From assembly GCA_903924465.1 (NCBI GenBank), contig CAIYBN010000054.1, forward strand, positions 101,503 to 165,502: 64,000 nt of DNA. The letters are read 5' to 3'. A model generated the notes under the pieces. The model saw only the letters and a list, made by a program, of their open reading frames with translations. It had not been told where the DNA came from and searched no databases. The stretch comes from an uncultured Myxococcales bacterium (lineage in GTDB: Bacteria > Myxococcota_A > UBA9042). Positions within the stretch are counted from its first letter, which is position 1. Each line of letters begins with the position of its first letter. Made by a program: the position numbers and the translations under genes. Shown here piece by piece: positions 1 through 11,736 of this stretch.

Positions 1-3101
<3,101 letters not shown>

Positions 3102-3325
3102 CGGGGGCTCCTTTTCTGCTCGGATAGGCGCCGGGTCGCCGTGCAACTTTACACTCTGGATGGGGCGGCACCCACAGTCAAGTCGGAGTTGCGCAGCCAC
3201 CCGATGTCTTGACGAAATGCAGCAATTTCCGTTCGAGCCCGCGCTGGAGTGAGGCCGCCGCGTGGCGAGGATTCGGACGCTGTCCAAGGCGCATCAAGTG
3301 GGTGCAGATCCACGCCGGGCGCCGA

Positions 3326-4417
3326 TCACTTCTCGGTTTTGCGCCCGCCAAGCAGCTTGGAGAGCCACGATTGCGGCTGTTCCTTCTTCAAGTTCACCTT
3401 GGAATGTGCGCCGCTCGACGCCCGCCGGGCATTGGACGTGCCAATGCTCGCCTCCAGGTCCGCCAGAACCGCGCGTGCATCCTGTCGCTGGTCCAACATG
3501 CGCTTTTCCCGCAGCGCGTCGGCGTGATTGGGCTGCAGATTCAAGCAGATCTGCAAATTACGCATCCGATGATGGGCTTCCCCGTGGAGCTTGTGCCAGA
3601 TCGACAAATGGTAGGCCGCTTGCGCGTGATAAGGCGTGTTGGCGTGTTGCGTCGCGACTTCATTCCAGAGTTGTTTGGCCCGCTCCAAGCGCACTTCCTC
3701 CGCGATCGCACCGTTGTTGAAGATCGCGGAACCCAAAAGGACTTTGCAATCGGCGATCGAATCGGCTGAATCGAGCGCGGGCAGGGCGAGCTGCAGCGAC
3801 TCCTGCGCGCTCGCCCAGTCTCGGCGACTCAGCAGCAGGCGCGCAGCATTCAGGTGCGCGCGCGCCGCCTCCGCCGAAACCGGGGCCGTGTGCGTGGGCG
3901 ACGAAGCGCGTGAAGTCGGACCTGACGGCGTCGTAGGCGACGGCGCGGAATGGCCCGTGGTGGCAATTGGCCTGTGCACGGGCGTCACGTTGGTCATCTG
4001 AAGCGGCCGCGGCACATCGCGCGGCGTGGGCAGAATGGGCAGGATCTGCGAGAGCTGCCGCGGAGCGCCAACGAAGTCGACAACCGGTTGGACGCCACTC
4101 ACGCGCCGCGTGGAATTCTGTGCCTGCCACAGCGCCTGGACATAGCTGCGCCGCCGGCTCGGATCCGCCAACGTGGCGTGCGCGGCGGCAAGGGCCTGGA
4201 GCGCGCGGACTGCTTGGCCGCGCAGGTGCGGGTCCACTTGGAAATGTGGCTGGTCCGGACGCACGAGCTTGGCGAGTCGAAAGTACGCGTCCCGCAATTC
4301 GTCCGGTCCCACGTCGGGCGGAACCTGGAGGAGCGCGAAATGGTCAACGTTCGCGTTCAGCGCCGCCAAGACAGCTTGGACGGCAGCGATGGCGTCATCG
4401 GGCGAAGGATCGGCCAT
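3326..4417 (-). CDS. J-domain-like protein with TPR-type helical C-terminus
   Basis: This 363-residue protein has no signal peptide. Residues about 25-90 match a DnaJ J-domain (HFALLQVPPD, then DELRDAYFRLAKLV, then LADPSRRRSYV), but the Hsp70-activating HPD tripeptide is RPD here (LVRPDQPHF), so the invariant His is lost. A Pro/Ser/Thr-rich linker (about residues 130-185) leads to helical repeats (about 190-330) that look like TPRs (ARLLLSRRDWASAQESLQLAL, then YHAQAAYHLSIWHKLHGEAHHAL-type periodicity). J-domain plus TPR proteins are common in Myxococcota and are mostly uncharacterised. It is probably a cytoplasmic scaffold rather than a working co-chaperone, given the RPD change. It sits on the same strand as its neighbours, with gaps of more than 100 bp on both sides. 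Confidence 0.75.
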   Translation of the reverse strand: MADPSPDDAIAAVQAVLAALNANVDHFALLQVPPDVGPDELRDAYFRLAKLVRPDQPHFQVDPHLRGQAVRALQALAAAHATLADPSRRRSYVQALWQAQNSTRRVSGVQPVVDFVGAPRQLSQILPILPTPRDVPRPLQMTNVTPVHRPIATTGHSAPSPTTPSGPTSRASSPTHTAPVSAEAARAHLNAARLLLSRRDWASAQESLQLALPALDSADSIADCKVLLGSAIFNNGAIAEEVRLERAKQLWNEVATQHANTPYHAQAAYHLSIWHKLHGEAHHRMRNLQICLNLQPNHADALREKRMLDQRQDARAVLADLEASIGTSNARRASSGAHSKVNLKKEQPQSWLSKLLGGRKTEK

Positions 4418-4546
4418 GGTGGCAGCCTGTCACGGTCAAGCCCCACGCCGACCGTGCTCACAGATTAGCGCCGGCGGAACGCGTCCGCAATTGCAAACTT
4501 TGCGCAGACGCGCGATTCAAGCCGAACGGACGGAAATGCCCCAGGA

Positions 4547-7147
4547 TCAAGCGACGTTGGTTGATGCGGCCCGGCGTCGCAGGGCCAAGCCTGCGCCGAC
4601 CAGCAGCGCCCACCAGCCGACGCTGTTCTCTGGAGAATCTGCGTGCGGCCGTGCGGAACAACCGCCGCTTTGGCTGACGCCGCCCGCGCCAACCTTGCCT
4701 GTGGACACGTCATTCCCGCCGCTGACAAAGCTGATGTCGCTGCCGTTCTTCAGGTCGGGCGCTGGACTGGCGTCGTTCTGTGCTCCGGAATCTTCGCCCG
4801 GCGCCGTGGCGTCGTTTGCCGCGGCGTCGCTGGGGCTGCCGGCATCAGCGGTCACATTGCCGCTGCACGCTCCGGCGTTGCAGGTTTGCCCGTTGGGGCA
4901 CCCGCAGTCTGCCGAGCAATTTCCGCAGGTTTCGCTGCCGCTGCACGTGCCGTCGCCGCAGACGGTGACGCATTGGTTATTTTGGCAGCCCAGCCCGGTT
5001 GCGCAGGCACAGTCGGCGCAGCACGTGGCGGCGGATTCGCTGGCGCCGCACTGGCCGTCGCCGCAGAAGCCCGGTGTCTTGCAGCCGCCCGCCGTGCAGT
5101 TCTGGCCGCTGGGACAGCCGCAATCGCCGCAGCAACTGGCTTTGGTTTCGCCGGCGTCGCACGTGCCGTTGCCGCAGCTCGGCGGAAACTGGCAGACGCC
5201 GCTGTTGCATTGGAGGCCCGTGCCGCAGCCGCAGTCGGCGGCGCAGGAGCCGCAGTCCTCGTTCATTTCACACACGCCATTGCCGCACGGGTTGGGCGGC
5301 GCGCCGCAGTCCGCTGCGCAGGTGGTGCTGGACTCGCCGCTCTCGCATTTGCCATTGCCGCAGACCGCTGTGGAAACGCAGGAGCCGGCCTGGCACGTGC
5401 TGCCGCTGCCGCACGCCTGGGTGACGGACCACTCCAGGCACCCATCGCCGTTGGTGTCGCCGCACGTCTGGACGCCGTTGCCGCTGCATTGCTTGCTGCC
5501 GGCGCTGGAACACTGGTTGCTGCACGTGCTGGCGCAGCTTCCCGCGGAACAGCTCTGGCCGTTGGTGCACGTGCTGACGAGCTTGACCTCGTTGCCGCAG
5601 GTGTCGACCTGCCACACGTCGTTGCCGTTGCAGCCGTTGCTCACGTTCGGGACGCACCAGACGCCGCTGGCGCCGCAGTGGGTGCCGCTGGGGCAGCCGT
5701 TGGCGCACGCGACCGAGCAGAAGGTGATGGTGCCCGCAGTGTCCCACCAGCGGCAGTCGAGGCCGGGGGCGCATTCGTCGTGGTTGGGACACGGGTCGCA
5801 ACTGCCGCCCACGCCCTGGCACGCGCCCGCGACGCACGCGAGGCCGCTGCCGCACGTCCCGCACAGCGCGGTTCCGCCACAGCCGTCGCTCCAGTTGCCG
5901 CAGGTCTTGCCGAGGTCCGTGCACTGGCTCGCAACGCATTTGGCTTGGCAAACGCCGGCCTGGCAGGTTTCTGCGGTGGCGCAGTTGCTTGAGCAGTCCA
6001 ACGTGCCGCCGCAGCCGTTGTCGAGGCTGGCGCCGCACGCGCCGGGAAAGTCGCCGCAGGTAGCTGGCACGCAGGTGCACGGACCGGGAATGGCCTTGTC
6101 GAAACTGTAGGCGCCGGCGACATTGGCGTAAAGTTTGAGAAAGTAGGCCCCGGAGGCTTGGCTGACCGAGCACGCGCAGCCGGTACTGCCGTTGTAGGCG
6201 TCGTTGCGCACGTAGCCTTCGGCGCCACCTGGCGTCAGTTCCGTGCCGGCGCTGTTCAGAATGGCGCAGCTGCAGTCGAAGCTGCTGCTGTTGGCGACAA
6301 CCGTGGCGTTGAAGGCGCCGCAGCCGGAAAACGAGAAGTAATCGGTGTCGCCGGTGGCGCACGACGTGCCGGAATAGGTCGTGTTGCTGGTGACGGCTTT
6401 GGCGGTGCCGATGGTGTCGAAGACGGTCGCGCAGGCGGGCGCGCCGTTGTCGGCGAAGGCCTGCAAGGAGGCGAGGTCGCCGTTCCACTCGTCCATGTCG
6501 CAGCCGGCGATGCCGGAATTGGCTGCGGTGCCGGCATCAGAGAACTGCCAAATCACCCAGTCGGTCCAGGCTTGGGGAATGGTGGCGCAGCAGTTGGAGC
6601 AGTAATTGCTCGTCCACAACGGCAAGCTGGACTGCGCGGTGCTGACCACGGACGGGTCCCAGAACCACGCGCCAGTGTAGATGATGGGCGTCACGCCGAG
6701 CTTGCCCTTGACGTAGCTCACCCACTGCGCGACGGCCGTCTCCACTTGCGCCGGCGTCAGGCCACCGCTGGCTTCGACATCCAGCGTCGGCGGCAGCATG
6801 CCCGCCTGCATCGGGCCCATCTTGCTTAGCAGCAAATCCGCCTGCGCGATAACGTCCTGCGCGGGTCGGAAGAACTGGTAGGCGCCCACGATGAAGCCGG
6901 CTTTCTTCATCGCCGGCCAGTACGTGTCAAATTTGGAATCTGGCGTGTTCACGCCGTCGCTGACACGGGCAATGACGAACTTTTGGCCCGTCGCCGCGAC
7001 GCTGGCCCAGTTGATGGTGCCTTGGTAGTAGGAAACGTCGATGCCCGGCGTCGTCGTGCCTTTGGGACAAACTTTGCCCCATGCCGTTGTCGGAGCCATC
7101 AGCAGCAGGACAAGCAGCAGCCAAGCGCGCAGCAGTTCTGGTTTCAT
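4547..7147 (-). CDS. GH25 muramidase with Cys-rich repeats and MYXO-CTERM anchor
   Basis: Secreted 866-residue protein. It has a signal peptide (about residues 1-24), then a glycoside hydrolase family 25 catalytic domain (about 30-230). Visible landmarks are GIDVSYYQG (Asp37), the beta-strand LDVE with the catalytic Asp123/Glu125 pair, PIIYTGAWFW, and the WVIWQFSD segment. GH25 enzymes cleave the beta-1,4 MurNAc-GlcNAc bond of peptidoglycan. A beta-rich segment containing a PPC-like part follows, then many Cys-rich repeats of the C-G-[DN]-G-x-C...C-x-x-D-C-G-C type. The last 39 residues are GGCS, a spacer, a hydrophobic helix (VGWWALLVGAGLAL) and RRR, which is the MYXO-CTERM signal processed by myxosortase. 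The start has AGGAG 7 nt upstream, and it overlaps the stop of the upstream gene (ATGA), so the two are cotranscribed. Role inferred: surface-held lysozyme for predation or wall remodelling. Confidence 0.88.
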   Translation of the reverse strand: MKPELLRAWLLLVLLLMAPTTAWGKVCPKGTTTPGIDVSYYQGTINWASVAATGQKFVIARVSDGVNTPDSKFDTYWPAMKKAGFIVGAYQFFRPAQDVIAQADLLLSKMGPMQAGMLPPTLDVEASGGLTPAQVETAVAQWVSYVKGKLGVTPIIYTGAWFWDPSVVSTAQSSLPLWTSNYCSNCCATIPQAWTDWVIWQFSDAGTAANSGIAGCDMDEWNGDLASLQAFADNGAPACATVFDTIGTAKAVTSNTTYSGTSCATGDTDYFSFSGCGAFNATVVANSSSFDCSCAILNSAGTELTPGGAEGYVRNDAYNGSTGCACSVSQASGAYFLKLYANVAGAYSFDKAIPGPCTCVPATCGDFPGACGASLDNGCGGTLDCSSNCATAETCQAGVCQAKCVASQCTDLGKTCGNWSDGCGGTALCGTCGSGLACVAGACQGVGGSCDPCPNHDECAPGLDCRWWDTAGTITFCSVACANGCPSGTHCGASGVWCVPNVSNGCNGNDVWQVDTCGNEVKLVSTCTNGQSCSAGSCASTCSNQCSSAGSKQCSGNGVQTCGDTNGDGCLEWSVTQACGSGSTCQAGSCVSTAVCGNGKCESGESSTTCAADCGAPPNPCGNGVCEMNEDCGSCAADCGCGTGLQCNSGVCQFPPSCGNGTCDAGETKASCCGDCGCPSGQNCTAGGCKTPGFCGDGQCGASESAATCCADCACATGLGCQNNQCVTVCGDGTCSGSETCGNCSADCGCPNGQTCNAGACSGNVTADAGSPSDAAANDATAPGEDSGAQNDASPAPDLKNGSDISFVSGGNDVSTGKVGAGGVSQSGGCSARPHADSPENSVGWWALLVGAGLALRRRAASTNVA

Positions 7148-7737
7148 CGCGCGGCTCCTGGCTGCTTGCCGTCCGGTCGCACGCGCATTGCCCGCACTTC
7201 GTCCAGTCTGAAGGCCTTATCGACGGAAAAATCTGCAGTCCATTCAAGACCATCGTTGGTCTTTCGCAGAAATAGCATCACGCGATCGCCAGGGACAGGT
7301 TCGCGATGCACTTGGCCGACGTAGCGATCGGTGACGAATTCCGGACACTGGCTCTTGCCACCGCAGCGCTTGGCCGCTTGCCAGCGTGCGCGCCAGTGCG
7401 CTTCATCCACCCGCAGCAGGGACGGCGCGCTGCCGCGCAAGGTTTCGACGCGCTGGTACAGCCGAATCAGGCGACGAAACGGCTCCATCGGCCGGCCATT
7501 CGCCGCACGCACGGAAAGTTCCGTGGTTTCAGTGCGATCCAAGACTTGCGCGACCACTACGACGTCGCTTTCCTGCCATGCGGTGGGCAAATCGATTTCG
7601 CGCGGCGGATTGGCTTGAGCTTGGACGGCCGCGGACAGCATCAGCGCCAAAACCATCCCCAAGCGGCACACGTTCACGTGACGGCGTGGCGGCCTTGTGC
7701 TCCAACTCGGCATTGCAACTGGCGTTCCTGCTCGCAT
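7144..7737 (-). CDS. Small exported protein of unknown function
   Basis: I chose the ATG at 7737 because GGAGG lies 4 nt upstream; this gives 197 residues. The frame is open further upstream to 7986, but that part has no signal-like or family-like character. Other possible starts are ATG 7713 and GTG 7677. After a basic stretch (RPPRRH) comes a hydrophobic segment ending AVQAQA, a type I signal peptide with a long n-region. The mature part (about 155 residues) begins REIDLPTAWQESDVVVVAQV, a beta-strand-rich pattern, and includes CGGKSQC and a PGDRVMLFLRK strand. Myxococcal secreted proteins of this general look are usually annotated hypothetical. It overlaps the muramidase gene by 4 nt, so the two probably form one operon and may act together outside the cell. 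Confidence 0.65.
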   Translation of the reverse strand: MRAGTPVAMPSWSTRPPRRHVNVCRLGMVLALMLSAAVQAQANPPREIDLPTAWQESDVVVVAQVLDRTETTELSVRAANGRPMEPFRRLIRLYQRVETLRGSAPSLLRVDEAHWRARWQAAKRCGGKSQCPEFVTDRYVGQVHREPVPGDRVMLFLRKTNDGLEWTADFSVDKAFRLDEVRAMRVRPDGKQPGAAR

Positions 7738-8024
7738 CCGTCCTCCAACCAGCGCCCATGGCTTCGTGCCGCACACGCTGGCGAGTGTGCCCGGTCTGGC
7801 AGGACCGTCAAGCGTCGGGAATGGCTTTGATTCGCCTGTGTTGACGGCTTCGCAGCCGCCGGTCGTGCGCGGTCTGCTCCGCCTCCACCAGGCGGTCCCG
7901 GGGATATTGCGATAGAAGCATCTGATTTCAGAAGATATACGTCGCTTGACCCGACGAAGCGCCGCGGTCACACTGGATTGCGCCATTGCGGTCGTCCCCG
8001 CGGGCGCACACCGGCGGGAGGCCT

Positions 8025-9908
8025 GTGAAACGGAACGCTGGTTGCAACTTCAAGACGCCGCGGCATCAGAACATTGGGGCGCACGGTGCAGCCAAGCGAG
8101 TGTTGGCACAGTGCGTGCTGGCCGCTGTTTGTGTGTTGGCCTGTTACCGTTCGGGCGCAGCTTTCGCAGCGACGTCAAAGCCGGTTCTGACCGCGCGCGT
8201 GGGTGCGGAGCTCGAGGCGGCGATGGCGCATTTGCCCGACGGCATCACGTTGGCGGATGCGCAGATCCACGGCGATCGCGTGGAGATGCAGTGTTGCGCG
8301 CCAACGGGTGTCTGCGCCCGGGTGACGCTTACTCACCCACGCCAGACGTGTTCTGGGGACGTAACGCCCTCATTTTGTGTGCTGTTTCTTGACTCGCCGC
8401 CGTCGTTTCGCCGTCCGCTTCTGCGCGCGATTGCAAGTCTGCCCGCGACCGTTTGGCAGGAAGCGGGCGAGCCGGACGAGGGGGCGACGCCGCGCAACGG
8501 CCGATTGTGGATGCAACTTATTGTCTTTGCTGCGATGTTGGTGATTCTCGCGCTTGCCTCGCGCGGTCGGCGTTTGGCGTTCCTCGCTGGCGCGCTGGTC
8601 GTTGTTGCCTGGATCGCCTGGCTGTTGGCGATGCGCATCGACGCGCGGACGTGGCCGTTGCGTAGCGAAATCAGTGCCTTGGGCTGGGAAGCTGTTTGGT
8701 GGCTGGTTCCCACGGTCGCCGGATTGCTGGCAGGGAGCCTGACGCGGCGTCGGCCAGAATGGCGGGCGTGGATTCTCGCGACGCCCGCGGCGGTGGGACT
8801 TCTGCCGCTTGGCTGGCCGTCATTCCTGTTCGGTGATGCCGTTCCGATGGCCTGTCTCGCCCTGCTGATCGCGTGGTGGCAGGGTGACGAGAGGGCGCAT
8901 CGCGGGCGACGATGGTCAATGGCACTTATCTTGTTAGCGTCTGGACTTATTGGCACAGAAGTCAAGTTACGCTTGACGACATCCGAGCCAGCCAGCGTGG
9001 AGGATTCCCGCAGTGTTCTGCTGCAACCAACGCCGATGCTCAGCGCCGGAACGCGCGCGGCGTGGAGCGAGGCGCTGTTTGCCGAGCCAGGGCAGTTTCA
9101 GCACCTCCGCGCGCTGCCGCCAAAGCCGCCTTGGCTGCTGCATTTGGGCGACTCCATGCTCTACGGCGCGGGAATTCGCTCCATCGAGGCGGTGCCCGCG
9201 CGCCTGGGAGAGAGCTTGCCCGCCTTCAGCTCCATCAACGGCGGCATTCCGGGTTCGACGATCGATCTCCAATTCGTCTTCTTGTCCCGGCTGCTCCGCG
9301 CATGGCCGACGCCCGCGGCAGTCATCTTGCACGTTTTCCCGGCCAACGATTTGGAGGAAATCGATCGGCCGGTTGACGCCTGTGGTGGCCAACCGGTGCT
9401 GGCGCCTGGATCTGTCAAAACGTCCTGCACGGCTCCACACGGGGAAACACCGGGGCAGCGCCTGCGGCACACGCCATTGCCGCTGCCGGTCGTCCGGGCG
9501 GCACAGTGGTCGTGGCTGGCACGGCGCCTCGTCATCGCCCGGGACGTGCTGCTCTGGCACGACGGCCCCAAGGACATCGCCGCCCTGGGGCGTCGCTATG
9601 CGCAGATTGCGCAGTCCTTGAATCGACTCCTGCAGGATCAAGGAATTCAGCTGCTTGTGGTCGTGATGCCGAGCCGATCGGGGCCCTTCGTGGACACTGG
9701 GGTCGCAGCACGGACGCTGGCGACGGTATTCAGGGACATGCAGATACCGGTCCTGGAAGCGCAATCGGTTTTCGCTGAGCGCGTCCGCGCCGGTCAAGAA
9801 GCCCAGTTGTTTCTGTCCGGCACCGATCCCCATTTCTCGCCGGAAGGTGCTGCGGTGTATGCCGCGTTTGTGACGCCGTGGCTGGAGCGGGAACTGCGGC
9901 GACGCTGA
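8025..9908 (+). CDS. Membrane-anchored SGNH/GDSL-type hydrolase
   Basis: I start at GTG 8025 (GGGAGG 3 nt upstream), giving 627 residues; ATG-like starts up to 7986 are possible. The N-terminus has a hydrophobic signal segment ending GAAFA, then a small Cys-containing domain. Four to six membrane helices follow between about residues 165 and 305 (MQLIVFAAMLVILALAS, LAFLAGALVVVAWIAWLLA and others). The C-terminal 260 residues are an SGNH hydrolase: GDSMLYGAG (nucleophile Ser near residue 375), NGGIPGST, the oxyanion Asn in FPANDLEE, and DPHFSPEGA with the catalytic Asp/His pair near residue 601. SGNH domains on membrane proteins often modify polysaccharide acetyl groups or act as esterases; the substrate is unknown here. 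The gene is monocistronic and ends in a hairpin. Confidence 0.82.
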   Translation: MKRNAGCNFKTPRHQNIGAHGAAKRVLAQCVLAAVCVLACYRSGAAFAATSKPVLTARVGAELEAAMAHLPDGITLADAQIHGDRVEMQCCAPTGVCARVTLTHPRQTCSGDVTPSFCVLFLDSPPSFRRPLLRAIASLPATVWQEAGEPDEGATPRNGRLWMQLIVFAAMLVILALASRGRRLAFLAGALVVVAWIAWLLAMRIDARTWPLRSEISALGWEAVWWLVPTVAGLLAGSLTRRRPEWRAWILATPAAVGLLPLGWPSFLFGDAVPMACLALLIAWWQGDERAHRGRRWSMALILLASGLIGTEVKLRLTTSEPASVEDSRSVLLQPTPMLSAGTRAAWSEALFAEPGQFQHLRALPPKPPWLLHLGDSMLYGAGIRSIEAVPARLGESLPAFSSINGGIPGSTIDLQFVFLSRLLRAWPTPAAVILHVFPANDLEEIDRPVDACGGQPVLAPGSVKTSCTAPHGETPGQRLRHTPLPLPVVRAAQWSWLARRLVIARDVLLWHDGPKDIAALGRRYAQIAQSLNRLLQDQGIQLLVVVMPSRSGPFVDTGVAARTLATVFRDMQIPVLEAQSVFAERVRAGQEAQLFLSGTDPHFSPEGAAVYAAFVTPWLERELRRR

Positions 9909-9940
9909 CGCGGCCGGACGTCCGACCGCGCCGCGTCAGC
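9904..9940 (+). terminator. Hairpin at the end of the SGNH hydrolase gene
   Basis: A perfect 11-bp inverted repeat, GCTGACGCGGC (9904-9914) and GCCGCGTCAGC (9930-9940), overlaps the TGA stop. Its 15-nt loop contains the palindrome CGGACGTCCG. It is followed by TTCGTGTTT, a poor T-tract. It would work as a terminator or 3'-end stabiliser between this gene and the convergent regulator gene. Confidence 0.55.
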
Positions 9941-10042
9941 TTCGTGTTTGAACACCGCCACACGGCGCGCGCAGTCGACGATTTCGCGACTTCGGCTGGC
10001 CGGGTCGGGCAAATTGCCGCGCGGATCGAGTTGCGGTCGCGC

Positions 10043-10666
10043 TTATTGCTTGACGGACAACCCGGCTGGTGTGATGCGCCAATAGGACGCGCGGTCACCG
10101 GATTCGCGCACTTCCTCAATGAGTCCGGACGTGTGCAGGCGGCGCAGCGCCGCGGAGAGGGTACTGCGGTCGAAACGCGCCTCATCCGGCAATTCATTGT
10201 TCATGTCCGCCGAAGTCAGTTCGCGGTCTGCGTGCTCCTTCAGGAGCTGGTGGACGAATTGCTTCGCTGTCTGACGAACCGGCGGCGCGGCACGCATGGG
10301 TGGAAAGTCGGGTTCACCAGCGTGAGTCACCACATGGTTCGCCGGTGATAAGAATCTGACGCGGGTATGAATCGCCAGAAACGCCCGACAGTTGCAGCGA
10401 TCCGTCGTGAGAAAGCCGCGGCTGCGCAGGACCTTGAGTCGTTCCTTGACGACATCCCGGCCGACGCCAGGAATCAACGATCGCGCGACAAAGCAGGCCC
10501 AGGGTCGACCCTCGGCCCGCTGCTTCAGCACGTCAAGCGTAGCCGTCCAGGATACGCCAACGGTATCCCTTGAAGCTGTTGCAGAATTTCCAGACCGCTG
10601 CTGGAGTCGCAACCTCGCAGACTGCGCAAGTTCTGGTTGGACAATCGGTGTGTGTGTCGACGGCAT
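10043..10666 (-). CDS. Tandem winged-helix DNA-binding protein
   Basis: 207 residues. ATG 10666 is preceded by GGAGGG at 5-nt spacing, so I prefer it to longer frames running up to 10951. The C-terminal 75 residues look like a MarR/PadR-type winged helix: TAKQFVHQLLKEH, then RFDRSTLSAALRRLHTSGLIEEV as the recognition-helix region, and a beta wing ending SYWRITPAG. An earlier segment (VLKQRAEGRPWACFVARSLI, then VVKERLKVLRSRGFLTTDRC, then RVRFLSPANHVV) looks like a second, more diverged winged helix with Cys residues. A transcriptional regulator is the best guess. It is transcribed divergently from a pentapeptide-repeat gene 190 bp away, which is its likely target together with itself. Confidence 0.65.
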   Translation of the reverse strand: MPSTHTPIVQPELAQSARLRLQQRSGNSATASRDTVGVSWTATLDVLKQRAEGRPWACFVARSLIPGVGRDVVKERLKVLRSRGFLTTDRCNCRAFLAIHTRVRFLSPANHVVTHAGEPDFPPMRAAPPVRQTAKQFVHQLLKEHADRELTSADMNNELPDEARFDRSTLSAALRRLHTSGLIEEVRESGDRASYWRITPAGLSVKQ

Positions 10667-10684
10667 GAGTTCCCTCCGAACTTC

Positions 10685-10697
10685 TCCCGGAACGGGA
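10685..10697. promoter_or_regulatory. Short inverted repeat in the divergent intergenic region
   Basis: TCCCG-GAA-CGGGA is a 5-bp perfect inverted repeat with a 3-nt centre. It lies 18 nt upstream of the regulator's ATG, just above its ribosome binding site. On the minus strand a TTTACA (10725-10720) sits about 17 nt from a weak GAATAT box that abuts the repeat. This is a candidate operator for the winged-helix protein; the promoter match is weak. Confidence 0.3.
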
Positions 10698-10855
10698 TAT
10701 TCCGCAATTTCACCGCACCTGTAAATAGGGTTTGGCACGACAACGCCGGTTCCCGATCGGTTGGTTGACGAGTGATGCGCGTGTGCATACGCTGCCACGT
10801 GCTGCCGTTGGCTCCGAAATGGGCGATTTGGCTTGCAGAGTCGGAGGGATGTGCG

Positions 10856-11425
10856 ATGGACGCAGGACACTATCAGGGCCGTACCTTCAACGGGCGAGAC
10901 GCTGCTGAGTTGGAGCTGGTAGAGATCGAATTCGAGCAATGCGTCTTCCAAAGCTGCGACTTCTCCGGCGTTCAGATGTCAGGCGTGGTCTTTCGCGATT
11001 GCCGGTTCGAGCATTGCAACCTCGCCATGGTCAAGTTCGGCGACGTCGTGTTGCGCGACGCTGTGTTCGTGGGCTGCAAGCTGACCGGAACGGACTTCTC
11101 CGGCGATCGCGACTTCATCTCTTTCCGCTTTGAAGACTGCCTGTTGGATTACGCAATTTTTCACAGGCTGAAGATCAAGAAGACGTGTTTCTTGCGCTGT
11201 TCGCTGACCGATGCGGACTTCTCGGGCGCCGATCTGACGTCCGCGGACTTCTCCGATTCCTCGCTGGCCGGCGCGCTGTTCGAACAGACCAATCTGGAGA
11301 AAGCGGATTTGCGAACGGCGCGGAATTATTCGATTGATCCGGAGAAGAACCGACTGCGTAAGGCGCAGTTCTCGCTGTCCGGCGTCACGGGTTTGCTGCA
11401 CAAATACGGGATCGTGGTCGAGTAG
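10856..11425 (+). CDS. Pentapeptide-repeat protein (Qnr-like fold)
   Basis: ATG 10856 has GGAGG 8 nt upstream and gives 189 residues; the frame extends to 10772 without support. From about residue 25 to 170 the sequence is made of five-residue A[DN]LxX/FxxCx units (FEQCVFQSCDFSGV, VVFRDCRFEHCNLAMVKF, TDADFSGADLTSADFSDSSLAGALF, TNLEKADLRTA), which fold into a right-handed quadrilateral beta-helix. The C-terminus, FSLSGVTGLLHKYGIVV, resembles the dimerisation helix tail of Qnr proteins. Such proteins can mimic DNA and protect gyrase/topoisomerase, but many homologues have no known role, so no resistance function should be read from this. It is divergent from a winged-helix regulator. Confidence 0.82.
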   Translation: MDAGHYQGRTFNGRDAAELELVEIEFEQCVFQSCDFSGVQMSGVVFRDCRFEHCNLAMVKFGDVVLRDAVFVGCKLTGTDFSGDRDFISFRFEDCLLDYAIFHRLKIKKTCFLRCSLTDADFSGADLTSADFSDSSLAGALFEQTNLEKADLRTARNYSIDPEKNRLRKAQFSLSGVTGLLHKYGIVVE

Positions 11426-11446
11426 CTGGTCGCACAGAACACGATC

Positions 11447-11719
11447 TCACGGCCGCGATGCGGGGCGCTGGGCATCCGGGCGCAACTCGGCCTGAAACGC
11501 TTCGGGAACCGGATCGCAGGGCGGTCCCGCTTTGCTCAGCGTCCAGTTGCGGTCCGGCGACAGCCGCGGGAGCAATACCAGTTCGGCGTCGGCTTTTGCC
11601 GGCCCTCGCGGGTACGTCGCCAGCGTGCTGGGTTCGTCGTCGTCCTTCGCGCCCGCGCGCGTGGCGTGCGCACACGTCTGCTCCCGCGTTTGGCAGGCTG
11701 AACCGGCGCTGTGCGAGCG
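11447..11719 (-). pseudogene. Possible gene remnant without a start codon
   Basis: Between the pentapeptide gene and the large lipoprotein gene, one minus-strand frame stays open for 91 codons with strong G/C third positions. It has a varied, protein-like composition (starts RSHSAGSACQTREQTCAH, later AKADAELVLLPRLSP, ends RPDAQRPASRP). It begins directly after an in-frame TGA, and no ATG, GTG or TTG occurs early in the frame. It could be the 3' remnant of a lost gene or chance. I do not recognise it. Nothing else is seen in this 310-bp gap. Confidence 0.25.
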
Positions 11720-11736
11720 TCACATCTGAAAACGCG

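Noticed and set aside
4173..6110. 645-residue Pro/His/Gln-rich plus-strand frame
   Set aside because: It lies antisense to the GH25 muramidase gene, whose minus-strand reading has a signal peptide, catalytic motifs and a sorting signal.
10856..11425. Calling the pentapeptide protein a quinolone-resistance gene (qnr)
   Set aside because: The fold and C-terminal helix are Qnr-like, but sequence identity and function cannot be shown here; most pentapeptide proteins are not resistance factors.
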